DNA of 64,000 nt, from the NCBI RefSeq assembly GCF_013204885.1, contig NZ_JABMKX010000016.1, forward strand, positions 1 through 64,000, read 5' to 3'. Both the position numbers and the translations under genes were made by a program. Source of the DNA: Paenibacillus tritici. GTDB taxonomy: Bacteria; Bacillota; Bacilli; Paenibacillales; Paenibacillaceae. Position 1 is the stretch's first letter, and every line of letters begins with the position of its first letter. The notes beneath the pieces are model-generated. The model saw nothing but the letters and a program-made list of their open reading frames with translations, made no database searches and was not told the DNA's origin. This document shows positions 17,834 through 25,850 of this stretch, piece after piece.

Positions 17834-17934
17834 TTATCCCATCTCCTTCGTCAATCCATGCGATTTAAAAGAAATACAAAAAAATGATTAATGACATGAA
17901 CCCTTAACATCCTTATATTTAATAAGCAGAAACG

Positions 17935-17956
17935 AGTTTGCTGTCCTTTAAGTTCT
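17935..17956. repeat. Left-half copy of the 84-bp hairpin element
   Basis: AGCAGAAACGAGTTTGCTGT matches the left arm of the elements at 11401 and 46711 with three or four changes; the right arm is absent. It lies in the divergent spacer between the amidohydrolase and AraC genes, whose AT-rich stretch 17966-18000 probably holds the promoter of the latter. Confidence 0.5.
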
Positions 17957-18097
17957 TATTGTTCACTCCAAAGATTATAATGTTATAATGTTTATATTAG
18001 CACAAGTGTGATCCAGAAGAGAACTGTGATTTACGATCAACGATTGTTCATCCCAATCATTCTAATCCGAATATCTTAATACTGGAGGGACTGCTTC

Positions 18098-20434
18098 ATG
18101 GCAAATCCGGCACTCAAGCCATCCTTGCTGAGCCGGTTCCGGCTGAGCTGGAACCATTTCAAATCAAGGCTGCTGCTGAAATATGCATTTTCTTATATCC
18201 TCATGTTCCTTATCCCGCTGACCGGTGTTACCATCTTCGTCTATGAAAACGCCGTCAAAGGCCTGCGGGTCGAAATTGAACAATCCAATGTCAATCAGCT
18301 TAATCAGGTGAAGAGCACCATAGACGACCGCATGAATGAGCTTCAGGAAGTCGCGGGCAGAATCGCCTATGACAAGCATCTGACCCCCTATATGGTCCGG
18401 CATCCCTACTACAGCCTGGAGGCCATTCAGGCGCTGGCGAATTACAAGGCCAGCAGCAGCATTGCCGAGGATCTGTTCCTCTATTTCCATGGTGATTCCA
18501 ATATCTATTCTTACCGCGGTCTGGCGGATCTTCATGTTACCTTCGATACCCTTTATCAGTTCGAGCACTGGACGACCGGGGACCTGCGGCGGGACTTGAA
18601 TGAGACCCGGCAGCCGCTGGTGCGCCCTGCTGAGAATGTGACTGTCAATTCCCGTGTCGAGCCGATGCTCGCCATGCTCGTCCCCGTGAAACCCAATGAC
18701 CCCTTCCCTTACGGGACAGTCGTCTATCTGATGAAGGAATCCAATCTGACCGGAGTCATGGATTCCATTCTGAGTGATTTCTCGGGGAGCAGCTATATCT
18801 TCGGCCCCTCCGGCGAGGTGCTGACTGCGAACAGCCATGGCGTCAGCCTCCCCGGGGACGAGCTTAAGACGATATCCGTCCTGGAGCCGGGCATTCACAA
18901 TCTGGAGCTGGACGGGGAACAATACTCCGTGGTGTCCGTCAAGTCGGAAGAGAATGGCTGGACCTATGTAACCACCATGCCAAGCTTCCAGTTCTTCAGC
19001 CGTGTCGCCCAGGTCCAGACTCTGATCCTGATCGTCTTCTGCATCACGGTCATTACCGGCATCGCCGCCGCCCTGCTGCTGGCCAAACGGCAATACCATC
19101 CGATCCGGGATCTGATGGAATTCGCCAAGCTGAAAGGCAGCGGCAATGAGGCCTCCAAGCTCCGCAACGAATGGGAGTCGATCCGCCAGACGCTGCATGA
19201 TTACAGTGCCAGAATTGATCTTCAGGAGCCCTTTGTCCGCAACCAGTGTATGCTGCTGCTGCTCAAACACGGCAAGCCGGATGATCCTGAGATTGAACAG
19301 ATGATCCTGAGCGCAGGCTTCCGGCATCCACAGGAGCAGGGCCTGTATTTCTCGGCAATCCTGTCCTGGGATGATGCGGCTCCGGGCGGGCAGTCCTGGC
19401 AGGAACGCCATCTGCTGCAGGAGATGCTCAGCAATATCTGCCTGCCCGGTCCGGATGCACAGATCTTCGGGATTGAATTCTCGGTCAAAGACCAGTTTGC
19501 CCTGATTATTTCACTTCCCGGCGAAGGGGCGCTGCCGGTTCAGGGCCGGATGGAGCAGGTTATTGAAGCCATTCAAGCGGTGATCCGCGAACACTCGCAG
19601 CTCTCTCTGAGTATCGGTGTCGGCACGGCCTACAGAGACTTGGCCCGGCTTAACCAATCCTTCATTGAAGCAGCCGCAGCCCTGGAGCACCGGATGATCC
19701 GGCGCAGCGGCCAGGTCACCTACTTCGAGCAGCTGGCAGAGCTGAACCCGGCCGCTGGCGAGAGCTTCTGGATTCCCCGCAAATCCATGCTGAAGCTGGA
19801 GCAGAGTCTGAAGCAGGGCAACGAATCGGTTGCGGCCCAGATGATCGCCGACACGATTGATACGATCAAGGATGAGCCGCTGCAGGTCCATCTGCTGCGC
19901 TGCATCTGCTTCGATCTGCTGAACGCTTTTCTGCGTACTGCCTCCGAGCTTGGTATGGATGAGGTGTTCACCAATGTGCCCGAGCTGACCTCCTTCGAGA
20001 CACTGGAGGAGCTGGAGAGCCGGCTGCTCTCGCTGGCTGCTGCCATTTGCGCGCAGGTTGAGCGGAACACGGAGACCAGCGAGTCCTCTCTCATGGACGA
20101 CATTCTGGCTTACGTGGACCAGCAGTTCGCTGACTACACCCTCAGCCTGGAGCATGTGGCACTGAAGTTTGCCATTTCAACCTCTTATTTAAGCCGGAGC
20201 TTCAAGGAGAAAACCGGCAGCAATTTCTCCCAATATATCTGGCAGCTGCGGGTGGATGAGGTGATCCGGCTGCTGGAGAACACCAGTGCCCCGCTCAAGG
20301 AAATTATCGAGCAGGTCGGTTATCTGGATGCGCCGAACTTCATCCGCAAGTTCAAAAAAGAAACCGGTCTGACGCCTGGGCAATACCGCAAGGAACATGC
20401 CTTGAAGGGGACCACTGCGAAAAGACCGGTATAA
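18098..20434 (+). CDS. Membrane-anchored AraC-family regulator, 778 aa
   Basis: One-component sensor common in Paenibacillus. It has a first membrane segment at ~29-50 (YAFSYILMFLIPLTGVTIFV), an extracytoplasmic sensor of ~250 residues, a second membrane segment at ~310-332 (TLILIVFCITVITGIAAALLL), a cytoplasmic linker with a degenerate GGDEF-like region (LSLSIGVGTAYRDLARL), and a C-terminal AraC domain at ~675-775 with both helix-turn-helix units (EHVALKFAISTSYLSRSFKEK and the LKEIIEQVGYLDAPNFIRKF part). It stands between the amino-sugar-acid and mannoside loci; either could be its target. GGAGGG is eight bases upstream. Confidence 0.9.
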   Translation: MANPALKPSLLSRFRLSWNHFKSRLLLKYAFSYILMFLIPLTGVTIFVYENAVKGLRVEIEQSNVNQLNQVKSTIDDRMNELQEVAGRIAYDKHLTPYMVRHPYYSLEAIQALANYKASSSIAEDLFLYFHGDSNIYSYRGLADLHVTFDTLYQFEHWTTGDLRRDLNETRQPLVRPAENVTVNSRVEPMLAMLVPVKPNDPFPYGTVVYLMKESNLTGVMDSILSDFSGSSYIFGPSGEVLTANSHGVSLPGDELKTISVLEPGIHNLELDGEQYSVVSVKSEENGWTYVTTMPSFQFFSRVAQVQTLILIVFCITVITGIAAALLLAKRQYHPIRDLMEFAKLKGSGNEASKLRNEWESIRQTLHDYSARIDLQEPFVRNQCMLLLLKHGKPDDPEIEQMILSAGFRHPQEQGLYFSAILSWDDAAPGGQSWQERHLLQEMLSNICLPGPDAQIFGIEFSVKDQFALIISLPGEGALPVQGRMEQVIEAIQAVIREHSQLSLSIGVGTAYRDLARLNQSFIEAAAALEHRMIRRSGQVTYFEQLAELNPAAGESFWIPRKSMLKLEQSLKQGNESVAAQMIADTIDTIKDEPLQVHLLRCICFDLLNAFLRTASELGMDEVFTNVPELTSFETLEELESRLLSLAAAICAQVERNTETSESSLMDDILAYVDQQFADYTLSLEHVALKFAISTSYLSRSFKEKTGSNFSQYIWQLRVDEVIRLLENTSAPLKEIIEQVGYLDAPNFIRKFKKETGLTPGQYRKEHALKGTTAKRPV

Positions 20435-20507
20435 GGCGGGCGGAGCTTCCGTCCGACCTGTCTGAATAGGCTAAGCTTAAAGATTGTGGCATACAGCCAA
20501 TCCTTCA

Positions 20508-20703
20508 CCCTGTGAATAGTCGGACTTCCGGGTGGAACTTCTTTGAGCCCTGTGAACAGCAGACTTCCGGGCAGAGCTTCCTTCAACCCTGTGAACAGCG
20601 GACTTCCGGGCTGAGCATCTTTTAACCCTCTGAACAGCGGACTTCCGGGCGGAGCTTCCTTCAACCCTGTGAACAGCAGATTTCCGGGGCAGCGGCTGTT
20701 GCG
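20508..20703. repeat. 39-bp tandem repeat, five copies
   Basis: Units beginning CCCTGTGAAYAG start at 20508, 20548, 20587, 20626 and 20665 (spacing 40, 39, 39, 39). Each carries CGGACTTCCGGG, itself a near palindrome. Copies differ at several positions, so the array is old or under drift. Confidence 0.9.
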
Positions 20704-20760
20704 CTGGAATTCCCTGGTGTGATCCACTTTTCGCGGCAGAAATCGGGTAACCTTGTATAA

Positions 20761-20940
20761 AATCCTGCACATAATGCAACATTGCCCTCATCCTATCCAC
20801 CCGAACCCGGAATTGTTGCACAAAAGGCAGGATTGTGCCTACCTTAGGCGGTTTAACTAGCGTATTCTTGTATTCTATGCAACAATCCGCCCGTACACCT
20901 GACTATCTATGAAGCAAAGCTGCAAAACGTGCAACATTTA
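20761..20940. repeat. Mixed-orientation 51-bp-period array
   Basis: A word of the form TTGCA(N5-6)TGCAGGATT occurs four times, centred near 20772 (minus), 20823 (plus), 20875 (minus) and 20927 (minus). Centres are 50-52 bp apart. The same word family occurs at 9332-9500. Confidence 0.6.
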
Positions 20941-20942
20941 TG

Positions 20943-21001
20943 TCTATAGTGCCTATAACGTCTATGCCGCCTATGATACTTATGATGCCTATGACGCCTA
21001 T
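20943..21001. repeat. 9-bp microrepeat (TATGAYGCC-like), six or more units
   Basis: Successive units TATAGTGCC, TATAACGTC, TATGCCGCC, TATGATACT, TATGATGCC and TATGACGCC run without gaps. It separates two 51-bp arrays. Confidence 0.8.
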
Positions 21002-21044
21002 TAAGGAGTTGCATTCTGCCGGGAACGAGTCAAGCACCCGCTTC

Positions 21045-21190
21045 GCGCCAGCACATTGTGTTCGGTTTTCCGCATACATTGCCCCACACACCGCCGCGCC
21101 AGCACATTGTGTTCGGTTTTCCGCATACATTGGCCCACACACCGCCGCGCTGGGCGAATTGTGTTCGGTTTTCCGCATACATCTGGCCCA
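21045..21190. repeat. 51-bp tandem repeat, three copies
   Basis: Units start at 21045, 21096 and 21147. The core ATTGTGTTCGGTTTTCCGCA is identical in all three; the first two units are nearly identical throughout. Confidence 0.92.
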
Positions 21191-21261
21191 ATGACTTCAC
21201 TCTTATAGTCCTTCAGGCCTCATCGCGCCCATTGCACTAGTTTAAGTCTGGCGCTGAACGG

Positions 21262-22278
21262 TTACTCCGCTTCCTTAAGAATATGCTCTACCAGCTCATC
21301 CAGCGGCACGGTGGCAAGCGCAATCGCTGTGTCCGTTACCCCGTAATAGATATAGAGCAGCCCGTCCTTGACTACATTACCTGTCGGGAAAATAACATTC
21401 GGAATCTGGAACCCGAATTTCTCGTAATAGGTCTCCGGCTCCATAATGAAATTATGGGTCCGGGCAATGATTTTCTCCGGCTGCTCCAGATCCAGCAGCA
21501 TGGCCCCCACACGGTAGACAATCTCCTCATCTACGCCGTGATAGAGCACCAGCCAGCCCTTGTCTGTACGGATGGGAGGCGTCGAGCCTCCGATCTTGCG
21601 CGATTCCCAGGAGAGGTTCCCGGCGGTGGCAAGCAGCTTAGGTTCTTCCCAATTCACCAGATCCTCTGAGTAGGTAATCCACATGGCCGCCTTCTCTGTT
21701 CCGTAGGCTTCGCCCACATATTCCTCGGGACGGCGGAGGAGTACGAATTTGCCGTTTATTTTCTCAGGAAAAAGAATGTTGTCCCGGTCATTGATATCCA
21801 GCGGTGTCGTGTCCGCAACAAACTCCCAGTCCAGCAGATTGTCCGACTTCAGGATGGAGGAACGGGTCAGCCAGTGGCCCTCCTCTTCTCCCCATCCATC
21901 CGGGTAGGTTGGAATAGAACGCTCAGGGACGCCTGCCCCGGTAGGATAATAACTCATGGCACAGGGGCGCAGGGCGTAGTTCAGGTAGAAGGTTCCGTCG
22001 ATTTTGACAATCCGCGGGTCCTGCACACTGCCGTACGGGAATCCCAGCATATCGGGCGTGACAATCGGCTCATCCTTCACATGGGTGAAGTTTACGCCGT
22101 CCTCGCTCTCCAGCAGCCCCAGATAGTTCTTGCACGGAGTCAGGGAACCGGCGGTACGCTCGATCATATAGAATTTTCCGTTATCAATGATAACTGCAGG
22201 GTTGAAGACGGTAACCTTGCGCCATTCATAGCCGCCCGGGACGACAATCGGATTATTGGGATGTCTTGTGATTTGCAT
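21262..22278 (-). CDS. GH130 family mannoside phosphorylase or beta-mannosidase
   Basis: Five-bladed propeller enzyme acting on beta-mannosides, by phosphorolysis or hydrolysis depending on subfamily. Characteristic elements are NPAVIIDNGKFYMIER, GSVQDPRIVKIDGTFYL (the QDPRI Asp is the proton donor of the family), then RRPEEY and GGSTPPIRTDKGWLVLYHG. The start is at 22278 behind AGGAGGAATAGAC; the frame continues upstream to 22335 without an RBS. At 338 residues it is normal for the shorter GH130 groups. It is the last gene of the minus-strand mannoside arm, separated from GH38 by a 257-bp spacer with hairpins. Confidence 0.88.
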   Translation of the reverse strand: MQITRHPNNPIVVPGGYEWRKVTVFNPAVIIDNGKFYMIERTAGSLTPCKNYLGLLESEDGVNFTHVKDEPIVTPDMLGFPYGSVQDPRIVKIDGTFYLNYALRPCAMSYYPTGAGVPERSIPTYPDGWGEEEGHWLTRSSILKSDNLLDWEFVADTTPLDINDRDNILFPEKINGKFVLLRRPEEYVGEAYGTEKAAMWITYSEDLVNWEEPKLLATAGNLSWESRKIGGSTPPIRTDKGWLVLYHGVDEEIVYRVGAMLLDLEQPEKIIARTHNFIMEPETYYEKFGFQIPNVIFPTGNVVKDGLLYIYYGVTDTAIALATVPLDELVEHILKEAE

Positions 22279-22384
22279 GTCTATTCCTCCTGCGAATGAT
22301 GTTCGTGTTATATAGGAAGCACTTAAGTTTTGCACTTGAAGCTACATCGTCACTGCGGTGAACATTTGGACTTCCGGCCGCTGT

Positions 22385-22491
22385 TGTCACCAGATTTCTT
22401 GATTTCGAACCGCTACTCGCGGGTGAAATCCGGTGACAGCTTATGCTTACGAGGTAGCTTTCCTTCGGAAAGCTTTCGGGCGGTCGCTACC
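22385..22491. repeat. Two strong hairpins between the GH38 and GH130 genes
   Basis: TGTCACCAGATTTC (22385-22398) pairs with GAAATCCGGTGACA (22425-22438) with one mismatch, enclosing a CCGC/GCGG stem. Downstream, CTTTCC-TTC-GGAAAG (22458-22472) lies within GGTAGC/GCTACC (22453-22458, 22486-22491). No T run follows. It could adjust GH130 expression relative to upstream genes, or be a dispersed intergenic element. Confidence 0.65.
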
Positions 22492-22535
22492 GCTCCTACA
22501 GTTCCAAATTTCCCCTCCGCTTCTTTTGCTTTTTG

Positions 22536-25500
22536 TTAATTTTTTTCGTGCTTCTTATACAGTTTGAGCGTCTGGACCTCATAGGGTCGGAAGGAGAGCG
22601 GGATCACGCCGCCGGAAACTTCAGCAGAGCCGGTACTGCTCTCCAGCAGATTGACCCGGCAGGCGCGGATCTCCTTGTCCTTCCAATCCAGCGCAGCCGT
22701 CTCTCTGCTGCCTGCGGACTCATATAGGCGGACAATAATTCCGCTGCCGTCCTCTGCCTGCTTGATCGTATCGAGCATTACGTGACTGCTCTGGAAGTCA
22801 AGCCAGGAATGGGTGCCGGGATAACGGCCGGAATGCGAGGCTTCGCTGACTGCCAGCAGAGGCTCATTCAGCGCTGCTGCCTCCCGCACCACACCGGCTT
22901 GCCGCCAATCTCCGCTGTGCGGATACAGGGAATAGGTGAATTCATGTTCCCCCTGGTCCGCATAGCGGTCAGGCCAGCGAGGGGAGCGCAGCAGCGACAG
23001 GCGCAGCACCCCGTCATGAATGTCATAGCCGTATTTGCAGTCGTTCAGCAGGCTGACACCATAGCCGCCTTCGGACAGATCCGCCCAGCGGTGTCCGCAG
23101 ACCTCGAATTGCGCCTGCTCCCAGCTGGTGTTGCGGTGGGTCGGACGCTCCAGCGCCCCGAAGGGAATCTCATACGTCGCCTTCGCGGCCACAATATCCA
23201 CCGGAAAAGCGACCTTCAGCAGCTTATGCTTCTCCCTCCAGCTGACCCGGGTCCGGAAGTCTACCCTGCGGCTGTGCCGGGGCAGCACGATCTCCTGCTC
23301 AATCAGGGATTCGCCCAGCTGCCAGCGGAATTTCAGCACCGTCTGCACAGGGCCGCTTGTGACCACCTGCCGGTCCAGCAGCTCCGCCTTGCCCGCAGGC
23401 TGCTGCTCATAACGCGGGTCCAGATCCCAGGCATCCCACAGCGGCGGGGTGTCATGATAGAACTGCAGCTGATTGCCGGTCTGGCCGGGCTGAAGCAGCT
23501 CGCGTCCGGCGCTTTTGTCAACCCAGCGGCTGATTTCACCGTCTTCGTTAAAGGCAAGCATGTAATGGTCCGTCTCCCATAACTCCGGGAAACCGTCTCC
23601 GGCGGCAGGAGCTGCCTGCGGCTCAGGCCACACTACGGCTCGTTCCGCAGCCTCTGCCTCCTGCCCATACCGCTCGCCGACAGCATACGCCTGCCGATCA
23701 GGGCGTACGCCCGCAGGCGCAGCAGCCTCCCGCAGCCAGAAGGTGCGGCAGCCGAAGGCAGGCACCTTGCGCACCCGGATGGCCAGCGTATAGCTGTCGC
23801 CGTCTCCAGCCGTACTCCAGCATTCACTCTCCAGCAGGCCGTCTTCATCGAAGGCCTGAAGCGTGGTCAGACTGGAGTCTCCCTCCAGCCGGATCAGCTC
23901 TGTCCGCTCCCAGCCCAGGCTGTTGAAGACTACATAAGGGCGGCCCGCACCTGTAGTATTCACTTCGCCTGCCAGGGCACGGAGTGAGGTGTCCAGCACC
24001 TTCCGGCCCAGACGGAAAATCTCCGCGTATTCCTCCCGCGAGGTGATGTACACCTCGGGAATGGAGGTGCCGGGAATGATGTCATGGAACTGGTTCAGCA
24101 GCAGCAGCTTCCAGCCTTCAGCCAGCTCCTCCTGAGCCTTCAGCCACAGCTCTGTCTCCGACCGTGCAGGTTCCGGCTGCATAAGCCCCGACTGAGAAAG
24201 CTCCAACTGCACAAGCTCCGGCTGCGCAAACCCCGGAAGCCTCATAAGCCCGCTCCTCTGCGCGAGTACGCTCCAGATCTCCGCTTGCCGGTATAAGACC
24301 TCCGCCTTGCGGTTGCTGCGCTTATTGAAGGCATGGGTTGTGAAGGTCCCCCGGTGAAGCTCCAGATAGAGATCGCCATGCCATGCCGGAAGCTCCGGCT
24401 GGCGTGAGCCGATCTCTAAGAAGAACGCCTCCGCCGTAGAGAAGCGGCTGACCGGCTGGCCCGGCGCGAGATCGGTGCGGGCTACATATTCCAGCATCTC
24501 GTGAGTGACTCCGCCTCCGCCGTCTCCGTGGCCGTAGAGCAGCATCAGTTCATCGTGCTCTTCCTTCTGGGCGTAGGCCTGCCAATGCTCCTGCACATCC
24601 TTCGGGTGAGTATGCTCATTCACTCCATGGTTCTGATAGGCCACGATCTTCGTCCCGTCAATGCCGACCCAGTGGAACAGCGTATGCGGGAAGGGGTTGG
24701 TATCATTCCAGCCGAGCTTCGTTGTCATGAAATAATCAATTCCCGCCTGCTTCAAGAGCTGCGGTAGGGACGCGCAATAGCCGAACGTATCCGGCAGCCA
24801 TTCAATCGTGGACCGCTTGCCGAACTCCTCCATATAGAACCCCTGGCCGTACAGCATCTGCCGTACCAGCGATTCCCCGCCGGGAATGTTCAGATCCGGC
24901 TCTACCCACATGCCGCCGACCAGCTCCCACCGGCCCTCGGCAACCCACTGCTTGATCCGCTCGTATAGCTGCGGATAATGCGCCTTGGCGAAGGCATACA
25001 GCTGGGGCTGGCTCTGGGAGTACCGGAACTCCGGGTACTTATCCATCAAGGCGCAGACCGTGGAGAAGGTCCGGCTGACCTTGCGTACCGTCTCGCGGAC
25101 CGGCCACAGCCAGGCTATATCAATATGCGACTGGCCCACCATGTGCATCGTCCCCGGATGCAGTCCCTCAGACCGTTCCGCTGCCGCTTCTGTCCGCAGC
25201 TGCTGTTCAGCCGCAGTGACGGCATCGCCGTCCAGGAGCAGCTCCTCCTCCAGATAGAGCGTGTCCATTACCCGCTCCAGTGCCTTCAGGCTGCGGATGC
25301 GGCGCATATCTCCCTCCGGCAGCAGCAGGGCCGCTTCATGCACGATCTTCACCGTATGCAGGAGGCTGTACACCGCCGGATTCACACGCACCAGCGTGAT
25401 TTCTACTCCCGTAAGCGGCGGCTTGATCACCGCCTGGCGGTTCAGCGGGTCCTCCGGCTCAGGCACCGGATCATACAGCTCGATGTCCAGCTGAAGGAGT

Positions 25501-25847
25501 TCTCCCGCTATGCCGGGCGGCAGAGGAATGAACCAGTGATTGCTGTCCAGGCCATGATAGGGCGTTCCGCCCAGCTTCAACAGGCCTTCCCCGCGTCCCA
25601 GATAGAGCAGCGCCGGCTCTTCCGGCCCCCACTCTCCCGGAACCGCGATCTCCCGCTGAAGGAAATACGTGGTTCCATAACCGCCATCCAGCCGGGCAAT
25701 CCCGTAATTCAGGTGAAGCTCCTCTTCATGCTCATAACAGCCGGGCGAGAGATAACGGGACTTGTGCATACTCCACTCCGCAAGCTCTATCTTCTCTGCC
25801 CACTGCCGCTTGGCGAGCCAGCCGATGAACCGGTTCATACGCTTCAT
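22536..25847 (-). CDS. GH38 alpha-mannosidase, 1103 aa
   Basis: Retaining, zinc-dependent exo-alpha-mannosidase, cytoplasmic (no signal). An N-terminal beta domain of ~230 residues precedes the catalytic domain. Zinc ligands are in MVGQSHIDIAWLWPVRE, and the nucleophile Asp is in STIEWLPDTFGYC. YGHGDGGGGVTHEML and NQFHDIIPGTSI are further GH38 signatures, and the C-terminal half is the long beta region with MLDTIKQAED near the end. A Gln/Pro/Glu-rich imperfect repeat interrupts the helical domain around residues 530-560. Its ATG lies 3 bp after the GH3 stop, with GGAGGG upstream. With GH3 and GH130 it should trim imported mannosides. Confidence 0.93.
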   Translation of the reverse strand: MKRMNRFIGWLAKRQWAEKIELAEWSMHKSRYLSPGCYEHEEELHLNYGIARLDGGYGTTYFLQREIAVPGEWGPEEPALLYLGRGEGLLKLGGTPYHGLDSNHWFIPLPPGIAGELLQLDIELYDPVPEPEDPLNRQAVIKPPLTGVEITLVRVNPAVYSLLHTVKIVHEAALLLPEGDMRRIRSLKALERVMDTLYLEEELLLDGDAVTAAEQQLRTEAAAERSEGLHPGTMHMVGQSHIDIAWLWPVRETVRKVSRTFSTVCALMDKYPEFRYSQSQPQLYAFAKAHYPQLYERIKQWVAEGRWELVGGMWVEPDLNIPGGESLVRQMLYGQGFYMEEFGKRSTIEWLPDTFGYCASLPQLLKQAGIDYFMTTKLGWNDTNPFPHTLFHWVGIDGTKIVAYQNHGVNEHTHPKDVQEHWQAYAQKEEHDELMLLYGHGDGGGGVTHEMLEYVARTDLAPGQPVSRFSTAEAFFLEIGSRQPELPAWHGDLYLELHRGTFTTHAFNKRSNRKAEVLYRQAEIWSVLAQRSGLMRLPGFAQPELVQLELSQSGLMQPEPARSETELWLKAQEELAEGWKLLLLNQFHDIIPGTSIPEVYITSREEYAEIFRLGRKVLDTSLRALAGEVNTTGAGRPYVVFNSLGWERTELIRLEGDSSLTTLQAFDEDGLLESECWSTAGDGDSYTLAIRVRKVPAFGCRTFWLREAAAPAGVRPDRQAYAVGERYGQEAEAAERAVVWPEPQAAPAAGDGFPELWETDHYMLAFNEDGEISRWVDKSAGRELLQPGQTGNQLQFYHDTPPLWDAWDLDPRYEQQPAGKAELLDRQVVTSGPVQTVLKFRWQLGESLIEQEIVLPRHSRRVDFRTRVSWREKHKLLKVAFPVDIVAAKATYEIPFGALERPTHRNTSWEQAQFEVCGHRWADLSEGGYGVSLLNDCKYGYDIHDGVLRLSLLRSPRWPDRYADQGEHEFTYSLYPHSGDWRQAGVVREAAALNEPLLAVSEASHSGRYPGTHSWLDFQSSHVMLDTIKQAEDGSGIIVRLYESAGSRETAALDWKDKEIRACRVNLLESSTGSAEVSGGVIPLSFRPYEVQTLKLYKKHEKN

Positions 25848-25850
25848 GGC

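Larger units (their letters stand above)
20435..21261. other. 0.8-kb gene-free region made almost wholly of short repeats
   Basis: Four different repeat arrays follow each other here (39-bp, 51-bp mixed orientation, 9-bp and 51-bp). Frames that stay open across them owe this to repeat lengths divisible by three, have no convincing RBS, and are not annotated as genes. Confidence 0.75.

Noticed and set aside
18164..19411. 415-codon open frame on the minus strand
   Set aside because: Antisense to the membrane-bound AraC regulator; composition of a shadow frame.
20320..20772. 150-codon minus-strand frame across the 39-bp repeats
   Set aside because: It runs into the 3' end of the AraC gene and stays open because 39 is divisible by three; no RBS.
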